DNA of 64,000 nucleotides, taken from contig NC_017249.1 in the NCBI RefSeq assembly GCF_000284375.1, positions 744,001 through 808,000 of the forward strand, written 5' to 3'. The position numbers and the translations under genes are program-made. The notes beneath the pieces are model-generated. The model was given only the letters and a program-made list of their open reading frames with translations, had not been told where the DNA came from and ran no database searches. The stretch is from Bradyrhizobium japonicum USDA 6 (GTDB lineage Bacteria > Pseudomonadota > Alphaproteobacteria > Rhizobiales > Xanthobacteraceae). Below, piece after piece: positions 27,601 through 37,986 of this stretch. How positions within the stretch are numbered: position 1 is the first letter of the stretch; each line of letters opens with the position of its first letter.

Positions 27601-27993
27601 ATGCGAAAGTTCCTGACCGCGCTGATCGTGATTCCGGTAGGCCTGATCCTGGTGACCTTCGCCGTCGCCAACCGGCATCTCGTCACAGTCTCTTTCGACC
27701 CCTTCATTACGAACGACCCGTCATTGTCGGTGACGTTGCCGCTGTTCCTGCTCCTCATCCTGGTGGCGGCCCTCGGGGTCCTCGCGGGAGGCTGCGCGGT
27801 CTGGCTCGGCCAGCGGCACTGGCGGCGCGCGGCGCGCCGGAATGATGCGGATGCACGGGCTGCCAGGACAGAATTGGCCGATCTGCGGGCCCAGGCGGCC
27901 GCAGCGAAGCCCCAGCCCCGGCACCTCCCCGTTCCCGCCGGGGTTGGCCTTTACGGGCCCATCGGGCGAGACAAGCAGCGCGCGACGTTGTAG
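27601..27993 (+). CDS. LapA-domain (DUF1049) membrane protein
   Basis: 130 residues. MRKFLTALIVIPVGLILVTFAVANRHLVTVSFDPF is the first membrane helix followed by the DUF1049 motif, and LPLFLLLILVAALGVLAGGCAVWL is the second; a basic cytoplasmic tail with a possible short coiled coil (RNDADARAARTELADLRAQAAA) follows. LapA proteins in E. coli work with LapB in lipopolysaccharide assembly control, but no lapB is adjacent. ATG 27601 was chosen over a start eight codons upstream. Lies between ihfB and trpF, a usual place in rhizobia. Confidence 0.85.
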   Translation: MRKFLTALIVIPVGLILVTFAVANRHLVTVSFDPFITNDPSLSVTLPLFLLLILVAALGVLAGGCAVWLGQRHWRRAARRNDADARAARTELADLRAQAAAAKPQPRHLPVPAGVGLYGPIGRDKQRATL

Positions 27994-27995
27994 AA

Positions 27996-28029
27996 GCGGC
28001 CGCAACCGAAAACCCGGTTTTACGGCCGC
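27996..28029 (+). other. Nested hairpin between lapA-like gene and trpF
   Basis: Outer arms GCGGCCG and CGGCCGC (perfect), inner arms ACCG and CGGT, loop A-rich. It starts three bases after the lapA-like stop and ends 30 bases before trpF. There is no T-run, so it is more likely a mRNA stability or processing structure than a terminator. No leader peptide rich in Trp was seen. Confidence 0.45.
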
Positions 28030-28059
28030 AGACCTGCGGCCTTCACCTGCTTTGAGACC

Positions 28060-28731
28060 ATGTCCCTGCTCGTCAAAATCTGTGGCCTGTCCACGCGCGA
28101 GACGCTCGAAACAGCGCTCGACGCCGGCGCCGACATGGTGGGGTTCGTGTTCTTTCCGCCGTCGCCGCGGCACGTCTCTCTGGAGCTTGGCCGCGACCTC
28201 GGCCGCCAGGTGAAGCGGCGCGCGCTCAAGGTCGCGCTCACGGTCGATGCCGACGACGCCACGCTCGACAACATCATGGACGCGCTGTCGCCGGATATCC
28301 TTCAGCTCCACGGCAAGGAGAGCGTCGCGCGCCTGCGCGACATCAAGCAGCGGTTCGGCCGCCCGGTGATGAAAGCGGTGCCGGTCGCAACCGCCGCCGA
28401 TCTCGCCGTGCTGCCTGGCTACGCCGAGGTTGCCGATCGCATCCTGTTCGACGCGCGTGCGCCGAAGGATGCGACACGTCCAGGCGGCCTCGGCGCGGCC
28501 TTCGATTGGCATCTGCTCGAAAACCTGGAACTCAAGCTGCCGTATATGGTCTCGGGCGGACTTGATGCCCACAACGTCGCCGAGGCTGTTCGGGTCACGC
28601 GCGCCGGCGGCGTCGACGTCTCCTCCGGTGTCGAGAGCGCCTCCGGCGTCAAGGATCCCGAGATGATCAAGGCCTTCATTCGCGCCGCGCGCGCCACCCA
28701 AGATGCAAGTCAAGAGTTGAGCGTTCGATGA
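28060..28731 (+). CDS. trpF: Phosphoribosylanthranilate isomerase
   Basis: Third step of tryptophan synthesis: Amadori rearrangement of phosphoribosylanthranilate to CdRP. 223 residues, TIM barrel. [36 protein letters not shown] carries the catalytic cysteine in KICG; the general acid aspartate lies in LTVDADDA, and the phosphate site in [12 protein letters not shown]. The stop overlaps the trpB start (ATGA), so the two are translationally coupled. Confidence 0.95.
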   Translation: MSLLVKICGLSTRETLETALDAGADMVGFVFFPPSPRHVSLELGRDLGRQVKRRALKVALTVDADDATLDNIMDALSPDILQLHGKESVARLRDIKQRFGRPVMKAVPVATAADLAVLPGYAEVADRILFDARAPKDATRPGGLGAAFDWHLLENLELKLPYMVSGGLDAHNVAEAVRVTRAGGVDVSSGVESASGVKDPEMIKAFIRAARATQDASQELSVR

Positions 28732-29945
28732 ACATCGCCAAACCAAATTCCTACCGCAGCGGTCCCGACGAGCGCGGGCACTTCGGCATTTTCGGCGGCC
28801 GCTTCGTCGCCGAAACCCTGATGCCGCTGATCCTCGATCTCGAGAAGGCCTACACGGCGGCCAAGGCCGATCCGGCGTTCCAGGCCGAGATGAACGGCTA
28901 TCTCAAGAACTATGTCGGCCGGCCTTCGCCGCTCTATTTCGCCGAGCGCCTCACCGAGCATCTCGGCGGCGCCAAGATTTACCTCAAGCGCGAAGAGCTC
29001 AACCACACCGGTTCGCACAAGGTGAACAATGTGCTCGGCCAGATCATGCTGGCGCGGCGCATGGGCAAGAAGCGCATCATCGCCGAGACCGGTGCCGGCC
29101 AGCACGGCGTCGCCACCGCAACGCTGTGCGCGCGCTTCGGCCTCGAATGCGTGGTCTATATGGGCGCCGTCGACGTCGAGCGGCAGCAGCCCAATGTCAT
29201 CCGCATGGAGATGCTGGGCGCGACGGTGGTCCCGGTGCAGTCGGGCACGCGCACGCTGAAGGACGCCATGAACGAGGCGCTGCGCGACTGGGTCACCAAC
29301 GTGCACAACACGTTCTATTGCATCGGCACGGTGGCGGGCCCCCATCCCTATCCGACGCTGGTGCGCGACTTCCAGTCGATCATCGGCAACGAGACCAAGA
29401 CGCAGATGCAGGAGGTCGAGGGCCGCCTGCCGGATTCGCTGGTCGCCTGCATCGGCGGCGGCTCGAACGCGATGGGCCTGTTTCATCCGTTCCTCGACGA
29501 TCCCTCCGTCGAAATCTTCGGCGTCGAAGCCGCCGGCCATGGGCTCACGCAATTGCATGCGGCCTCGATCGCGGGCGGCCGTCCCGGCGTGCTGCACGGT
29601 AACCGCACTTATCTCTTGATGGATGCGGACGGCCAGATCCAGGACGCGCATTCGATCTCCGCCGGCCTTGACTATCCCGGCATCGGCCCCGAGCATTCCT
29701 GGCTGCACGAGATCGGCCGCGTCAACTATCTCTCCGCGACCGATGACGAGGCGCTTGCGGCATTCCAATTGCTGTCGCGGCTCGAAGGCATCATCCCCGC
29801 GCTCGAGCCCGCGCATGCCATCGCCAAGGTGATGGAGCTCGCGCCGAAGCGGCCGAGAGATCACCTGATGGTCGTCAATCTCTCCGGCCGCGGCGACAAG
29901 GACGTCCCGCAGGTCGGCGACATCCTGAGGGGCAAGAACAAGTGA
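28728..29945 (+). CDS. trpB: Tryptophan synthase beta chain
   Basis: 405-residue PLP enzyme that condenses indole with serine. [15 protein letters not shown] holds the Schiff-base lysine (about residue 98). [11 protein letters not shown] and the phosphate-binding glycine cluster [15 protein letters not shown] are intact; the loop with [16 protein letters not shown] matches the family. Forms the alpha2-beta2 channel complex with TrpA, whose gene overlaps its stop by four bases. Confidence 0.97.
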   Translation: MNIAKPNSYRSGPDERGHFGIFGGRFVAETLMPLILDLEKAYTAAKADPAFQAEMNGYLKNYVGRPSPLYFAERLTEHLGGAKIYLKREELNHTGSHKVNNVLGQIMLARRMGKKRIIAETGAGQHGVATATLCARFGLECVVYMGAVDVERQQPNVIRMEMLGATVVPVQSGTRTLKDAMNEALRDWVTNVHNTFYCIGTVAGPHPYPTLVRDFQSIIGNETKTQMQEVEGRLPDSLVACIGGGSNAMGLFHPFLDDPSVEIFGVEAAGHGLTQLHAASIAGGRPGVLHGNRTYLLMDADGQIQDAHSISAGLDYPGIGPEHSWLHEIGRVNYLSATDDEALAAFQLLSRLEGIIPALEPAHAIAKVMELAPKRPRDHLMVVNLSGRGDKDVPQVGDILRGKNK

Positions 29946-30778
29946 CCACGCGTATCGACACCCGTTTCGCCGAGCTGAAGAAAGCGGGCCGCTCGGCCTT
30001 CGTCACCTATGTGATGGCCGGCGATCCCGATCTCGCGACGTCGCTCGATATCGTCAAGGCGCTGCCCAAGGCAGGCGCCGACGTCATCGAACTCGGCATT
30101 CCCTTCACCGATCCGATGGCGGATGGTCCCTCGATTCAGGCTGCAGGTCTGCGCGCGCTCAAGAACGGCATGACCTTGAAGAAGACGCTGGAACTGGTGC
30201 GCGACTTCCGCAAGGACGACAACGTCACGCCGCTGGTGCTGATGGGCTATTACAATCCGATCTACATTTACGGCGTCGACAAGTTTTTGGCCGATGCCAA
30301 GACGGCCGGCGTTGACGGCCTGATCATCGTCGATTTGCCGCCGGAGGAAGACGACGAGCTCTGCATTCCCGCGCTGAAGGCGGGCCTGAACTTCATTCGC
30401 CTCGCGACCCCGACCACCGACGACAAGCGCCTGCCCGCGGTGCTCGCGAACACATCAGGCTTTGTCTATTACGTCTCTATCGCCGGCATCACCGGTGCCG
30501 CGGCGGCGGACGCGAATGCCGTCGGTGAAGCTGTCGCTCGCATCAAGCGGCATACCAAGCTGCCGATCTGCGTTGGTTTTGGCATCCGCACGCCGGAGTC
30601 GGCGCGCGCCATTGCCGAGAAAGCCGATGGTTCGGTGGTCGGCACGGCACTGGTCGATGCACTCAAGAACAGCCTCGATGCCGAGGGTCGCGCAACCGCC
30701 AAAACCGTTAACGCCGTTGCCGAATTGACGGCGGCCCTGGCCCAGGGTGTCAAGGGCGCGAAAGCTGCGGCCGAATAG
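29942..30778 (+). CDS. trpA: Tryptophan synthase alpha chain
   Basis: 278 residues, TIM barrel; cleaves indole-3-glycerol phosphate to indole and passes it to TrpB. GTG start at 29942 within the GTGA overlap on trp[29 protein letters not shown] contains the catalytic glutamate (ELGIPFTDP) and aspartate region; [28 protein letters not shown] is the phosphate site. Last of the trpFBA unit, followed after 112 bases by accD. Confidence 0.97.
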   Translation: MTTRIDTRFAELKKAGRSAFVTYVMAGDPDLATSLDIVKALPKAGADVIELGIPFTDPMADGPSIQAAGLRALKNGMTLKKTLELVRDFRKDDNVTPLVLMGYYNPIYIYGVDKFLADAKTAGVDGLIIVDLPPEEDDELCIPALKAGLNFIRLATPTTDDKRLPAVLANTSGFVYYVSIAGITGAAAADANAVGEAVARIKRHTKLPICVGFGIRTPESARAIAEKADGSVVGTALVDALKNSLDAEGRATAKTVNAVAELTAALAQGVKGAKAAAE

Positions 30779-30810
30779 GCCATAATTCCGCTTCTGGGGC
30801 GGGCGAACAC

Positions 30811-30840
30811 GGCGGCTTGCCGGGCAGAGGCCCGGCCGCC
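30811..30840 (+). terminator. Possible intrinsic terminator or hairpin after trpA
   Basis: GGCGGCTTGCCGGGC-AGAG-GCCCGGCCGCC: a strong GC-rich stem with a two-base bulge, followed by ATATATCCTT. No U-run, so termination would be partial at best and may just modulate read-through into accD. Confidence 0.45.
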
Positions 30841-30890
30841 ATATATCCTTCAGGCGGCCCTTCCGCGGGGCTCGCACATCGGAGCAAACC

Positions 30891-31832
30891 ATGAACTGGC
30901 TTACCAATGTGGTCCGGCCGAAGATCCGCAACATGCTGCGGCGGGAGACGCCGGAGAATCTGTGGATCAAGTGCCCGGATTCCGGACAGCTCGTGTTCTA
31001 CAAGGACGTCGAGGCCAACCAGTTCGTCATCCCCGGCTCGAACTACCACATGCGCATGGGTGCGGTGGCGCGTCTGAAGTCGATCTTCGACAACGAGACC
31101 TGGTACGACGTCGCGCTGCCCGACGTCACGCCCGATCCGCTCAAGTTCCGTGACGAGAAAAAATACGCCGACCGCATCAAGGATGCCCGCGCGCGCACCA
31201 ATCTGAACGACGCGATCAAGGTCGGCTACGGCAAGCTCGAAGGCGCCGCCGTCGTCGTCGCCGTGCAGGATTTCGATTTCATGGGCGGCTCGCTCGGCAT
31301 GGCCGCGGGCGAAGCCATCGTGCGTGGGCTGGAGCTCGCGGTCGAGAAGAAGTCGCCGTTCATCGTGTTCGCCGCGAGCGGCGGCGCGCGCATGCAGGAA
31401 GGCATCCTGTCGCTGATGCAGATGCCGCGCACCACGGTCGCGGTGCAGATGCTGCGCGAGGCGAAACAGCCCTACATCGTCGTGCTGACCAATCCGACCA
31501 CCGGCGGCGTCACCGCGTCCTATGCGATGCTGGGTGACGTCCAGATCGCCGAGCCCGGCGCGCTGATCGGCTTCGCCGGCGCGCGCGTGATCGAGCAGAC
31601 CATCCGCGAGAAATTGCCGGAAGGCTTCCAGCGTGCCGAATATCTGAAGGATCACGGCATGGTCGACATGGTCGTGCATCGTCACGAACTGCGCCCGACC
31701 CTGGCGCGGCTCTGCCGCCTGCTGACCAAGGCGCCGGCGCAGGAAGGCGCATCGAAATCGGTGCAGCCGGTGGTCAGTCCGGCGCAGATCGTCTCGGCCG
31801 CCGAGACGGCGCCGGCCGCGCCGCACGCGTGA
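30891..31832 (+). CDS. accD: Acetyl-CoA carboxylase carboxyltransferase subunit beta
   Basis: 313 residues; with AccA it moves the carboxyl group from biotin to acetyl-CoA, making malonyl-CoA for fatty acids. The crotonase-like carboxyltransferase core is clear: [36 protein letters not shown] and [17 protein letters not shown]. The N-terminal C4 zinc ribbon of E. coli AccD is degenerate here: only the first cysteine (WIKCPDSGQ) remains, and the usual CPxC pair is replaced ([12 protein letters not shown]). Similar loss is known to me from other rhizobial AccD proteins. The stop overlaps folC. Confidence 0.95.
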   Translation: MNWLTNVVRPKIRNMLRRETPENLWIKCPDSGQLVFYKDVEANQFVIPGSNYHMRMGAVARLKSIFDNETWYDVALPDVTPDPLKFRDEKKYADRIKDARARTNLNDAIKVGYGKLEGAAVVVAVQDFDFMGGSLGMAAGEAIVRGLELAVEKKSPFIVFAASGGARMQEGILSLMQMPRTTVAVQMLREAKQPYIVVLTNPTTGGVTASYAMLGDVQIAEPGALIGFAGARVIEQTIREKLPEGFQRAEYLKDHGMVDMVVHRHELRPTLARLCRLLTKAPAQEGASKSVQPVVSPAQIVSAAETAPAAPHA

Positions 31833-33172
31833 ACGCCTCCTCTGACAGCGCAAAGCCGCCGCTCGGCGAATTGATCGGGCGGCTGTCGGCCCTGCATCAG
31901 AAGCGCATCGATCTCGGGCTGGAGCGGATGCACCGTCTGCTCGAGCGGCTCGGCCATCCTGAAAGCAAACTACCGCCGGTGATCCACATCGCCGGCACCA
32001 ACGGCAAGGGCTCGACGCTCGCTTATCTGCGCGCGACGCTGGAGGCCGCCGGCCTGCGGGTCCATGCCTACACCTCGCCCTATCTCGTCCGCATCAACGA
32101 ATGCTTCCGGCTCGGCCGCGTCGGCGGCGGGGTGCTCGTCGGCGACGACGAATTGCGCGCGGCGCTGGAGGAGGTCGAGCGGGTCAATGCCGGTGAAGCC
32201 GCGACCGTGTTCGAGCTGAAGACCGCCGCGGCGCTTCATCTGTTCGCGCAGAACCCCGCCGATGTCGTGCTGCTTGAGGTCGGCCTCGGCGGCCGGCTCG
32301 ATTCGACCAATGTGATCGATGCGCCGGCGGCGTGCGTGATCACACCGATCAGCATGGATCATATGGATTTCCTCGGCGATACGCTGACCTCCATCGCCGG
32401 CGAGAAGGCGGCGATCATCAAGCGCGGCGTGCCCGTGATTTGCGCCGAGCAGACGGGCGAGGCGATGGCCGTGATCGAGGCGCAGGCCAAACGCGTGCGC
32501 GCGCCGCTGTTTGCCGCGGGCGAGAGCTGGCACGTCAATGTCGAGCACGGGCGTCTGGTCTATTCCGATGACCGCGGCCTGATGGATCTCACGGCACCGC
32601 GGCTGTTCGGCCGCCACCAGTTCGACAATGCGGGGCTCGCGATCGCAACGCTGCGCGCGATTCCGACTTTCAAGGTCAACCAGGCGGCCTTCGAGGCGGG
32701 TATCGTCGGCGCCGAATGGCCCGCGCGGATGCAGCGCATCACCGCAGGCGAACTTCTCGGCTGGGGACCGCAGGGCTCGGAGATCTGGCTCGACGGCGGC
32801 CACAATGCCGAAGGCGGGCGCGTCGCGGCAGCCGCGCTCGGCGATCTCGAAGAGCGGGTGTCGCGTCCGCTTGTCGTGATCGCGGGCATGATGGCCAACA
32901 AGGACGCGCAAGGTTTTCTCGCCAATTTCGCCGGCCTGACCCGTCACATCATCGCGGTGCCGATCCCCGACACAGAGAATGCAATGCCGGTCGACCGCCT
33001 CGCGGATGCCGCGCGCAGCCTCGGCATGCGCGTCGAGACCGCGCCCGGCATCGAAGCCGCGCTGCGCGGCCTGGCGAAGCTCGCCTACGAGGTGCCGCCG
33101 CGCATCCTGATCACGGGCTCGCTTTATCTTGCTGGCCATGTGCTGGGCATCAACGGCACGCCTCCTGCATAG
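31829..33172 (+). CDS. folC: Bifunctional dihydrofolate / folylpolyglutamate synthase
   Basis: 447 residues; adds glutamate to dihydropteroate and to folates, using ATP. GTG start at 31829 overlaps accD by four bases. The P-loop is [23 protein letters not shown], the omega-loop region [14 protein letters not shown], then [17 protein letters not shown] and [11 protein letters not shown]; the C-terminal Mur-ligase-like domain has [11 protein letters not shown]. Neighbouring accD-folC is a classic bacterial gene pair. Confidence 0.95.
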   Translation: MNASSDSAKPPLGELIGRLSALHQKRIDLGLERMHRLLERLGHPESKLPPVIHIAGTNGKGSTLAYLRATLEAAGLRVHAYTSPYLVRINECFRLGRVGGGVLVGDDELRAALEEVERVNAGEAATVFELKTAAALHLFAQNPADVVLLEVGLGGRLDSTNVIDAPAACVITPISMDHMDFLGDTLTSIAGEKAAIIKRGVPVICAEQTGEAMAVIEAQAKRVRAPLFAAGESWHVNVEHGRLVYSDDRGLMDLTAPRLFGRHQFDNAGLAIATLRAIPTFKVNQAAFEAGIVGAEWPARMQRITAGELLGWGPQGSEIWLDGGHNAEGGRVAAAALGDLEERVSRPLVVIAGMMANKDAQGFLANFAGLTRHIIAVPIPDTENAMPVDRLADAARSLGMRVETAPGIEAALRGLAKLAYEVPPRILITGSLYLAGHVLGINGTPPA

Positions 33173-33185
33173 AGGGGCTACAGGA

Positions 33186-33932
33186 ATGCCAATGCGATTC
33201 GCCGCGATTGCCGACGTCCACGGAAACCATCTCGCGCTGGAGGCGGTGCTCGCCGACATCCGTGCGCAGGGCATTGCCGATATCGTCAATCTCGGCGACA
33301 TGCTGAGCGGCCCGCTCGATGCGCGACGAACCATCGAGATCCTGATGCAGCTCGACGCCGTGCACGTGCTCGGCAATCACGACCGCTACCTGCTCGACCG
33401 CCCGCCGGAAAAGATGGGCTCATGGGACCGTCCGGCCCATGCAGCGCTCAACGCCGAGCAAATCGACTGGCTGCGCGCGCAGCCGATGACGCGGGTGTTT
33501 CGCGAGCAGGTTTTCCTCTGCCATGCGACGCCTGATGACGACGAGGTCTATTGGCTCGATACCGTGCATCCCGACGGCTCGGTGGCGCTCTCGCCGCTCG
33601 ACCGCATCGAGCAGTTCGCGCAAGGCGTCACGCAGTCGCTGATCCTCTGCGCCCACACCCATCTCGCCCGCGCGGTGCGGCTGCGCGACGGCCGGCTGAT
33701 CGTCAATCCCGGCAGCGTCGGCAGCCCCGGCTATCGCGACGTGCATCCATTCCCGCATGTCGTCGAAGCCGGCACGCCGCACGCGCGCTACGCGATTCTC
33801 GAGCTGGTCGGGAGTGCATGGCAGGTGACGTTCCGGCACGTCGCATATGACCACGAGGCGATGGCCGCGCTCGCACGCCACAATGGCCAGCCCGAGCTGG
33901 CGAACGCGTTGGCGACGGGCTGGATCAAGTAG
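33186..33932 (+). CDS. YfcE/MJ0936-type metallophosphoesterase
   Basis: 248 residues. Calcineurin-like metal-site motifs: AAIADVHGNHLALEAVL (D-x-H), NLGDMLSGP (GD), HVLGNHDRYLL (GNHD), LCAHTHLAR (H-x-H) and VNPGSVGSPG. These bind two metals and hydrolyse phosphomonoesters or phosphodiesters; the substrate is unknown. The ATG at 33186 follows AGGGG; upstream codons overlap folC. It is 13 bases after folC and probably co-transcribed. Confidence 0.88.
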   Translation: MPMRFAAIADVHGNHLALEAVLADIRAQGIADIVNLGDMLSGPLDARRTIEILMQLDAVHVLGNHDRYLLDRPPEKMGSWDRPAHAALNAEQIDWLRAQPMTRVFREQVFLCHATPDDDEVYWLDTVHPDGSVALSPLDRIEQFAQGVTQSLILCAHTHLARAVRLRDGRLIVNPGSVGSPGYRDVHPFPHVVEAGTPHARYAILELVGSAWQVTFRHVAYDHEAMAALARHNGQPELANALATGWIK

Positions 33933-33938
33933 GGCTTT

Positions 33939-34026
33939 CGTAGCCCGGATGGAGCGCAGCGCAATCCGGGGCCGCTATCGCTTATGGCAAGAATCCCGGA
34001 TTTCGCTGCGTTCTATCCTGGCTACG
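33939..34026. repeat. Palindromic intergenic repeat, family B (second copy)
   Basis: CGTAGCCCGGATGGAGCGCA on the left and the imperfect answer TGCGTTCTATCCTGGCTACG on the right, with GCAATCCGGG and CCCGGATTTCGC inner arms. Same design as 25881-25966. Lies between convergent phosphoesterase and trxA, right against the trxA terminator. Confidence 0.75.
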
Positions 34027-34057
34027 TAAACAAAACGGCCGGCATGACGCCGGCCGT
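34027..34057 (-). terminator. Rho-independent terminator of trxA
   Basis: On the minus strand ACGGCCGGC-GTCAT-GCCGGCCGT followed by TTTGTTTAC, starting 29 bases past the trxA stop. Confidence 0.88.
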
Positions 34058-34085
34058 TGCACAAACTCTTCGATCGCGCCGTCGA

Positions 34086-34406
34086 TCAGACCGCCGACGT
34101 GATCCACTGCTGAAGCTTCGCCTTCGGCGCTGCGCCGACCTGGCGGGAGGCCATCTCGCCGCCCTTGAAGATCATCAGCGTCGGGATCGACATCACGCCG
34201 TATTTCGACGCGGTCTTCGGGCTCTCGTCGACGTTGAGCTTCACGATCTTGACCTTGTCGCCCATCGCGCCGGCGATCTCGTCGAGTGCGGGTGCGATCA
34301 TGCGGCAGGGGCCGCACCATTCGGCCCAGAAATCGACGACCACGGGGCCGTTCGCCTTGAGCACTTCGGCTTCGAAATCGGCGTCGGAAACCTTGCTAAC
34401 GGCCAT
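34086..34406 (-). CDS. trxA: Thioredoxin 1
   Basis: 106-residue cytoplasmic disulfide reductase. [20 protein letters not shown] contains the active site WCGPC near residue 31; the cis-proline loop is MSIPTLMIF. Reduced by thioredoxin reductase. Last gene in a leftward run after addA (67 bases), followed by a strong terminator. The addB-addA-trxA order is typical of rhizobia. Confidence 0.97.
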   Translation of the reverse strand: MAVSKVSDADFEAEVLKANGPVVVDFWAEWCGPCRMIAPALDEIAGAMGDKVKIVKLNVDESPKTASKYGVMSIPTLMIFKGGEMASRQVGAAPKAKLQQWITSAV

Positions 34407-34473
34407 TGGAGTACCTCACTGGGTTGAAAGAATCGGCGCGGATGGGAATCGCGCTTGGGATCATGGCGTCAAC

Positions 34474-37400
34474 CTATGAACGGCCCCTTGCCGGGTCAAG
34501 GACGCTCACGCCGACATGAAGGGATGCCAGCGCCGCGTCCAGCGCGGGGGCTGAAATCTCCATGTATTCAAGGGCCTCGGTCCAGAGCAGGACCGCCCTG
34601 ATCGGCTTTTGGGGATAAAGCCGCGCCAGCACCGCCCGGTACAGCGCAAGCTGCCGGACATAGGCGGCGGGCGCCTCCGCGGCGCTTTTGGGCGCCGCCT
34701 GGTTGGTCTTGAAATCGACGATCAGAACCTCGTCCGGACGAACGACCAGCCGGTCAATCTGCCCCGACACCAGCGCTGGCGGCCGGCCCGGCCGGTCCAA
34801 TCGGCCGACGATCGAGACCTCGGCACGGCTGCCGGCGGCAAACACCGGGGCAAAGCGCGGTTCGGCGATCAGGGCGAGAACCTTGCCGGCCAGCCCGGTC
34901 CGGTCGGCCTCCGTCCAGTCGGGCGCGTTGCGCACCATGAAGCCAAGCGCGGCGTCGCGCCGGCGCTCGGGGGCGATGTCGGGGAGGGATTGCAGCAGCC
35001 GGTGCACCAGCGTGCCGCGCTGCAGCGCCAGCGCGCGCGACTGCACCGATTCGCCTGATCGCACGCTACGGCCTTCCTCGGCCGACTGGCCGGAGGGGCG
35101 CACGGGATCATCATCGACGCTCTCGCGCGGTAACGGCGTCCGCAGCCAGTCCGGCAATGCGATCGATTGGTCTTCCAACATCGCAGGCGTGCCGAGCGCC
35201 GCGACATCCTCCGGACGGGCGAACCGGGTCACCTTGCCGAGCGTCGTCTCGATCGTCTGCTTGTCCAGGCCCGAGCCGGTGAGCCCGGTGTCGATCAAAT
35301 CGTACCAGCTCAGCTTGCGCACCGTCTTCATGTTGCCGGGCATGCAGCCGCCGACGATCAGCCGATCGGCCGCGCGCGTCATCGCGACATAGAGGAGGCG
35401 GCGATACTCGTCCTCGGTCTCCTCGATCATGGCCTTGCGTGCGTCGGCGACGGGCTTGGGATCATCGGCCTTGCGCCCGGCCCAGACCACGACTTCGCCG
35501 CCATTGCCGCGCGGCACGTGGATCAGCCGGACCCGCTGCGAATCCGCGGGCGATGATGTCGTGTCGACCATGAACACGACGGAGGCTTCGAGGCCCTTGG
35601 CGCCGTGCACGGTCATGACCCGCACCTCGTCACGCGAGATCTCCATGTCACGCTTCACCTCGGTGTCGGCCGAGCGCAGCCAGGCCATGAAACCCTGCAG
35701 CGAGGCCGGTGCCTTGCGTTCGTAATTCAGCGCCAGCTCCAGAAACTCGTCGAGCGCGTCGTTAGCCTCATGGCCGAGCCGGCGCAGGATGCGCGCGCGT
35801 CCGCCGTCGCCGCCGAGCAGCCAGGCGTAGAAGGCGAACGGAGGCTCGTCGCGCGACCGCGCCTCGCAGGCTTCAAGCCGCCGCAGTGCCGTGGCGAACG
35901 TCTCGCTTGTGGCGGCATGTTCGGCAAGCGCGCGGCGCAGCGAGCCCTTGCGGCCCCAGGCGAGCTGAAACAGGTCGTCGTCATCAAGCCCGAACAGAGG
36001 GCTCTTCAGCGCAACCGCGAGCGCGAGATCGTCCTGCGGCAGCAGCAGCGCGTCCGCAAGATTCATCAGGTCGATGATCGCGATGTGCTCGGTCAGCTTC
36101 AGCCGGTCGGCGCCGGCGACCGGAACGTTGGCGTGCTTCAGCGCCTGGATCACGGCGTCGAACGCATTGCCGCGCCGGCGCACCAGGATCAGCATGTCGC
36201 CATAGCGCAGGGGGCGGCGCTCGCCTTCATGCCCGGTCAGCGTGCCGCTCTCGACCAGTTGCTTGATCTCGGTCTGGATGCGGCGGGCGAGCTTCACCTC
36301 GGGGCTGGTGGCGGCGACGCCATCGAACGGCGCGCGCCAGCCCTCGATCTCCTGCCTGTCATCGACCTCGGCGAGATCCCACAGCTCGATCACGCTCGGG
36401 CCCGCATCGGCGAGCGCATTGTGCAGGGGATGGCCGATCTCGACCGAATGGATGCTCTTGTAGATCTGGGGCTCGCGGAAGACGTGGTCGACCGAGTGCA
36501 GGATCGCCGCGCCCGAACGGAACGAATAGGTGAAGGCGACCGGATCGAACTTCAGCCCGGCGGCGGTGAACTTGCGGTGCAGCTCGCGCCGGCGCGCGTC
36601 GAATTCTCGGGGCTGGGCGCCCTGAAAGGAGAAGATCGACTGCTTCTCGTCGCCGACGGCGAAGACCGTGCGGGTCAGCCCTTCGCGTGCGCCTTCACCG
36701 GCGGTGAACTCCGAAATGATGTGCGCGACGATGTCCCATTGCCGCGGGCTGGTGTCCTGGGCCTCGTCGATCAGAACGTGATCGACGCCGCGGTCGAGCT
36801 TGAAATGCACCCAGCCCGAGGAGACGCGGTCGAGCATCGCCAGCGTCTTGTCGATGAGGTCGTCGTAGTCGAGCAGCCCGCGCTCCTGCTTCTCACGGCG
36901 GTAGTTTGCGGCGGCCGCGGTCGCGATGTGCAGCAGGGCCGCGGTGCGGTCGCGAACTGTCACGGCTCGACGCTTCTCGATCAGAGCGTCGAGCCGCTGC
37001 GCCTCGCGCTCGAATAGGTGAGCGACAGACGGATAATCTTTGCAAAATTGTTTAGTTAGCAACGTCTTGCGGGGTTGCTTCTTTTCATCGGTGAGAAAGA
37101 CCCCAAGATAAGCATCCACTTGCGCGCTGCCTGAGAACGCCTTCGCCGAACGTAAGCAGTCGCCTTGATCCCTCTCGGTCTTGTTGCCACCATCGAGTGC
37201 AAGGATAACTTCGTCCCAGCGCGACCGCGGCAGGAATGGGCCATCGAGAATTTCCATCTCGACGTCCTCGATCCGATCGCTCGCATCAACGCCCAGCACC
37301 GCCGCCATTTGCGCGGCGGCAGCCTCTGCGTTGCCGGCCTCGTCGGTCCAGGCCATGAAATGATCGCGGCTGAGACAGGCCTCGCGCACGACCTCCTTGA

Positions 37401-37986
37401 AAGTGACGTCGGCCGCGCTCGCCATCGCGGTGAGCAGCGCGCGGCCGGTGACGGTCTCCGGATCGCGCGCGGCTTCGAGCAGCACCTTCAGATTGGCACG
37501 CTCCATCATGTCGGTCTGGTCGCGCTCGTCGATCACGGCGAAGCGCGCGGGAACATTGGCCTCGAACGGAAATTGCTGGAGGAGGCGGGTGCACAACGCA
37601 TGGATGGTCTGCACCTTCAACCCGCCCGGCGTCTCCAGCGCGCATGCGAACAGCTTTCGTGCTTCGCGGCGTAGTTTTCGATCGGGATGTGGGATGCCGA
37701 CCGCCTTGATCGCCGCGTCGAGCGCGTTGTCGTCCAGCGTCACCCAATGGCCGAGCGTCGTGAACACGCGTTCGGCCATGTTGGCGGCGGCGGCCTTGGT
37801 GAAGGTGATGCAGAGGATCTTTTCCGGCGGCACGCCCGACAGCAGCAGGCGGATCACGCGCTGCACCAGCACATGGGTCTTGCCCGAGCCGGCATTGGCC
37901 GACACGAACGCCGACGCTGTCGGATCGGACGCGCGCGCCTGCCGCGCACGCACCTCGTCGGGAATGGGACGCGGCAGCTTCACCAT
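34474..37986 (-). CDS. addA: AddA, helicase-nuclease subunit of double-strand break repair
   Basis: 1170 residues; with AddB processes DNA double-strand ends for RecA loading. UvrD/SF1 helicase motifs: SANAGSGKTHVLVQRVIRLL (Walker A), LIDEAQDTSPRQWDIV (motif II), VFAVGDEKQSIFSFQGA (motif III), MTVHGAKGLEASVVFMVDT (motif V) and VAMTRAADRLIVGG (motif VI). The C-terminal RecB-type nuclease motif is VLIVDFKTNQ. The ATG at 37986 overlaps addB by seven bases. Confidence 0.95.
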   Translation of the reverse strand: MVKLPRPIPDEVRARQARASDPTASAFVSANAGSGKTHVLVQRVIRLLLSGVPPEKILCITFTKAAAANMAERVFTTLGHWVTLDDNALDAAIKAVGIPHPDRKLRREARKLFACALETPGGLKVQTIHALCTRLLQQFPFEANVPARFAVIDERDQTDMMERANLKVLLEAARDPETVTGRALLTAMASAADVTFKEVVREACLSRDHFMAWTDEAGNAEAAAAQMAAVLGVDASDRIEDVEMEILDGPFLPRSRWDEVILALDGGNKTERDQGDCLRSAKAFSGSAQVDAYLGVFLTDEKKQPRKTLLTKQFCKDYPSVAHLFEREAQRLDALIEKRRAVTVRDRTAALLHIATAAAANYRREKQERGLLDYDDLIDKTLAMLDRVSSGWVHFKLDRGVDHVLIDEAQDTSPRQWDIVAHIISEFTAGEGAREGLTRTVFAVGDEKQSIFSFQGAQPREFDARRRELHRKFTAAGLKFDPVAFTYSFRSGAAILHSVDHVFREPQIYKSIHSVEIGHPLHNALADAGPSVIELWDLAEVDDRQEIEGWRAPFDGVAATSPEVKLARRIQTEIKQLVESGTLTGHEGERRPLRYGDMLILVRRRGNAFDAVIQALKHANVPVAGADRLKLTEHIAIIDLMNLADALLLPQDDLALAVALKSPLFGLDDDDLFQLAWGRKGSLRRALAEHAATSETFATALRRLEACEARSRDEPPFAFYAWLLGGDGGRARILRRLGHEANDALDEFLELALNYERKAPASLQGFMAWLRSADTEVKRDMEISRDEVRVMTVHGAKGLEASVVFMVDTTSSPADSQRVRLIHVPRGNGGEVVVWAGRKADDPKPVADARKAMIEETEDEYRRLLYVAMTRAADRLIVGGCMPGNMKTVRKLSWYDLIDTGLTGSGLDKQTIETTLGKVTRFARPEDVAALGTPAMLEDQSIALPDWLRTPLPRESVDDDPVRPSGQSAEEGRSVRSGESVQSRALALQRGTLVHRLLQSLPDIAPERRRDAALGFMVRNAPDWTEADRTGLAGKVLALIAEPRFAPVFAAGSRAEVSIVGRLDRPGRPPALVSGQIDRLVVRPDEVLIVDFKTNQAAPKSAAEAPAAYVRQLALYRAVLARLYPQKPIRAVLLWTEALEYMEISAPALDAALASLHVGVSVLDPARGRS

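Noticed and set aside
27994..28059. trp attenuator ahead of trpF
   Set aside because: There is a hairpin but no short reading frame with Trp codons and no T-run, and trpF is not the usual attenuated gene.
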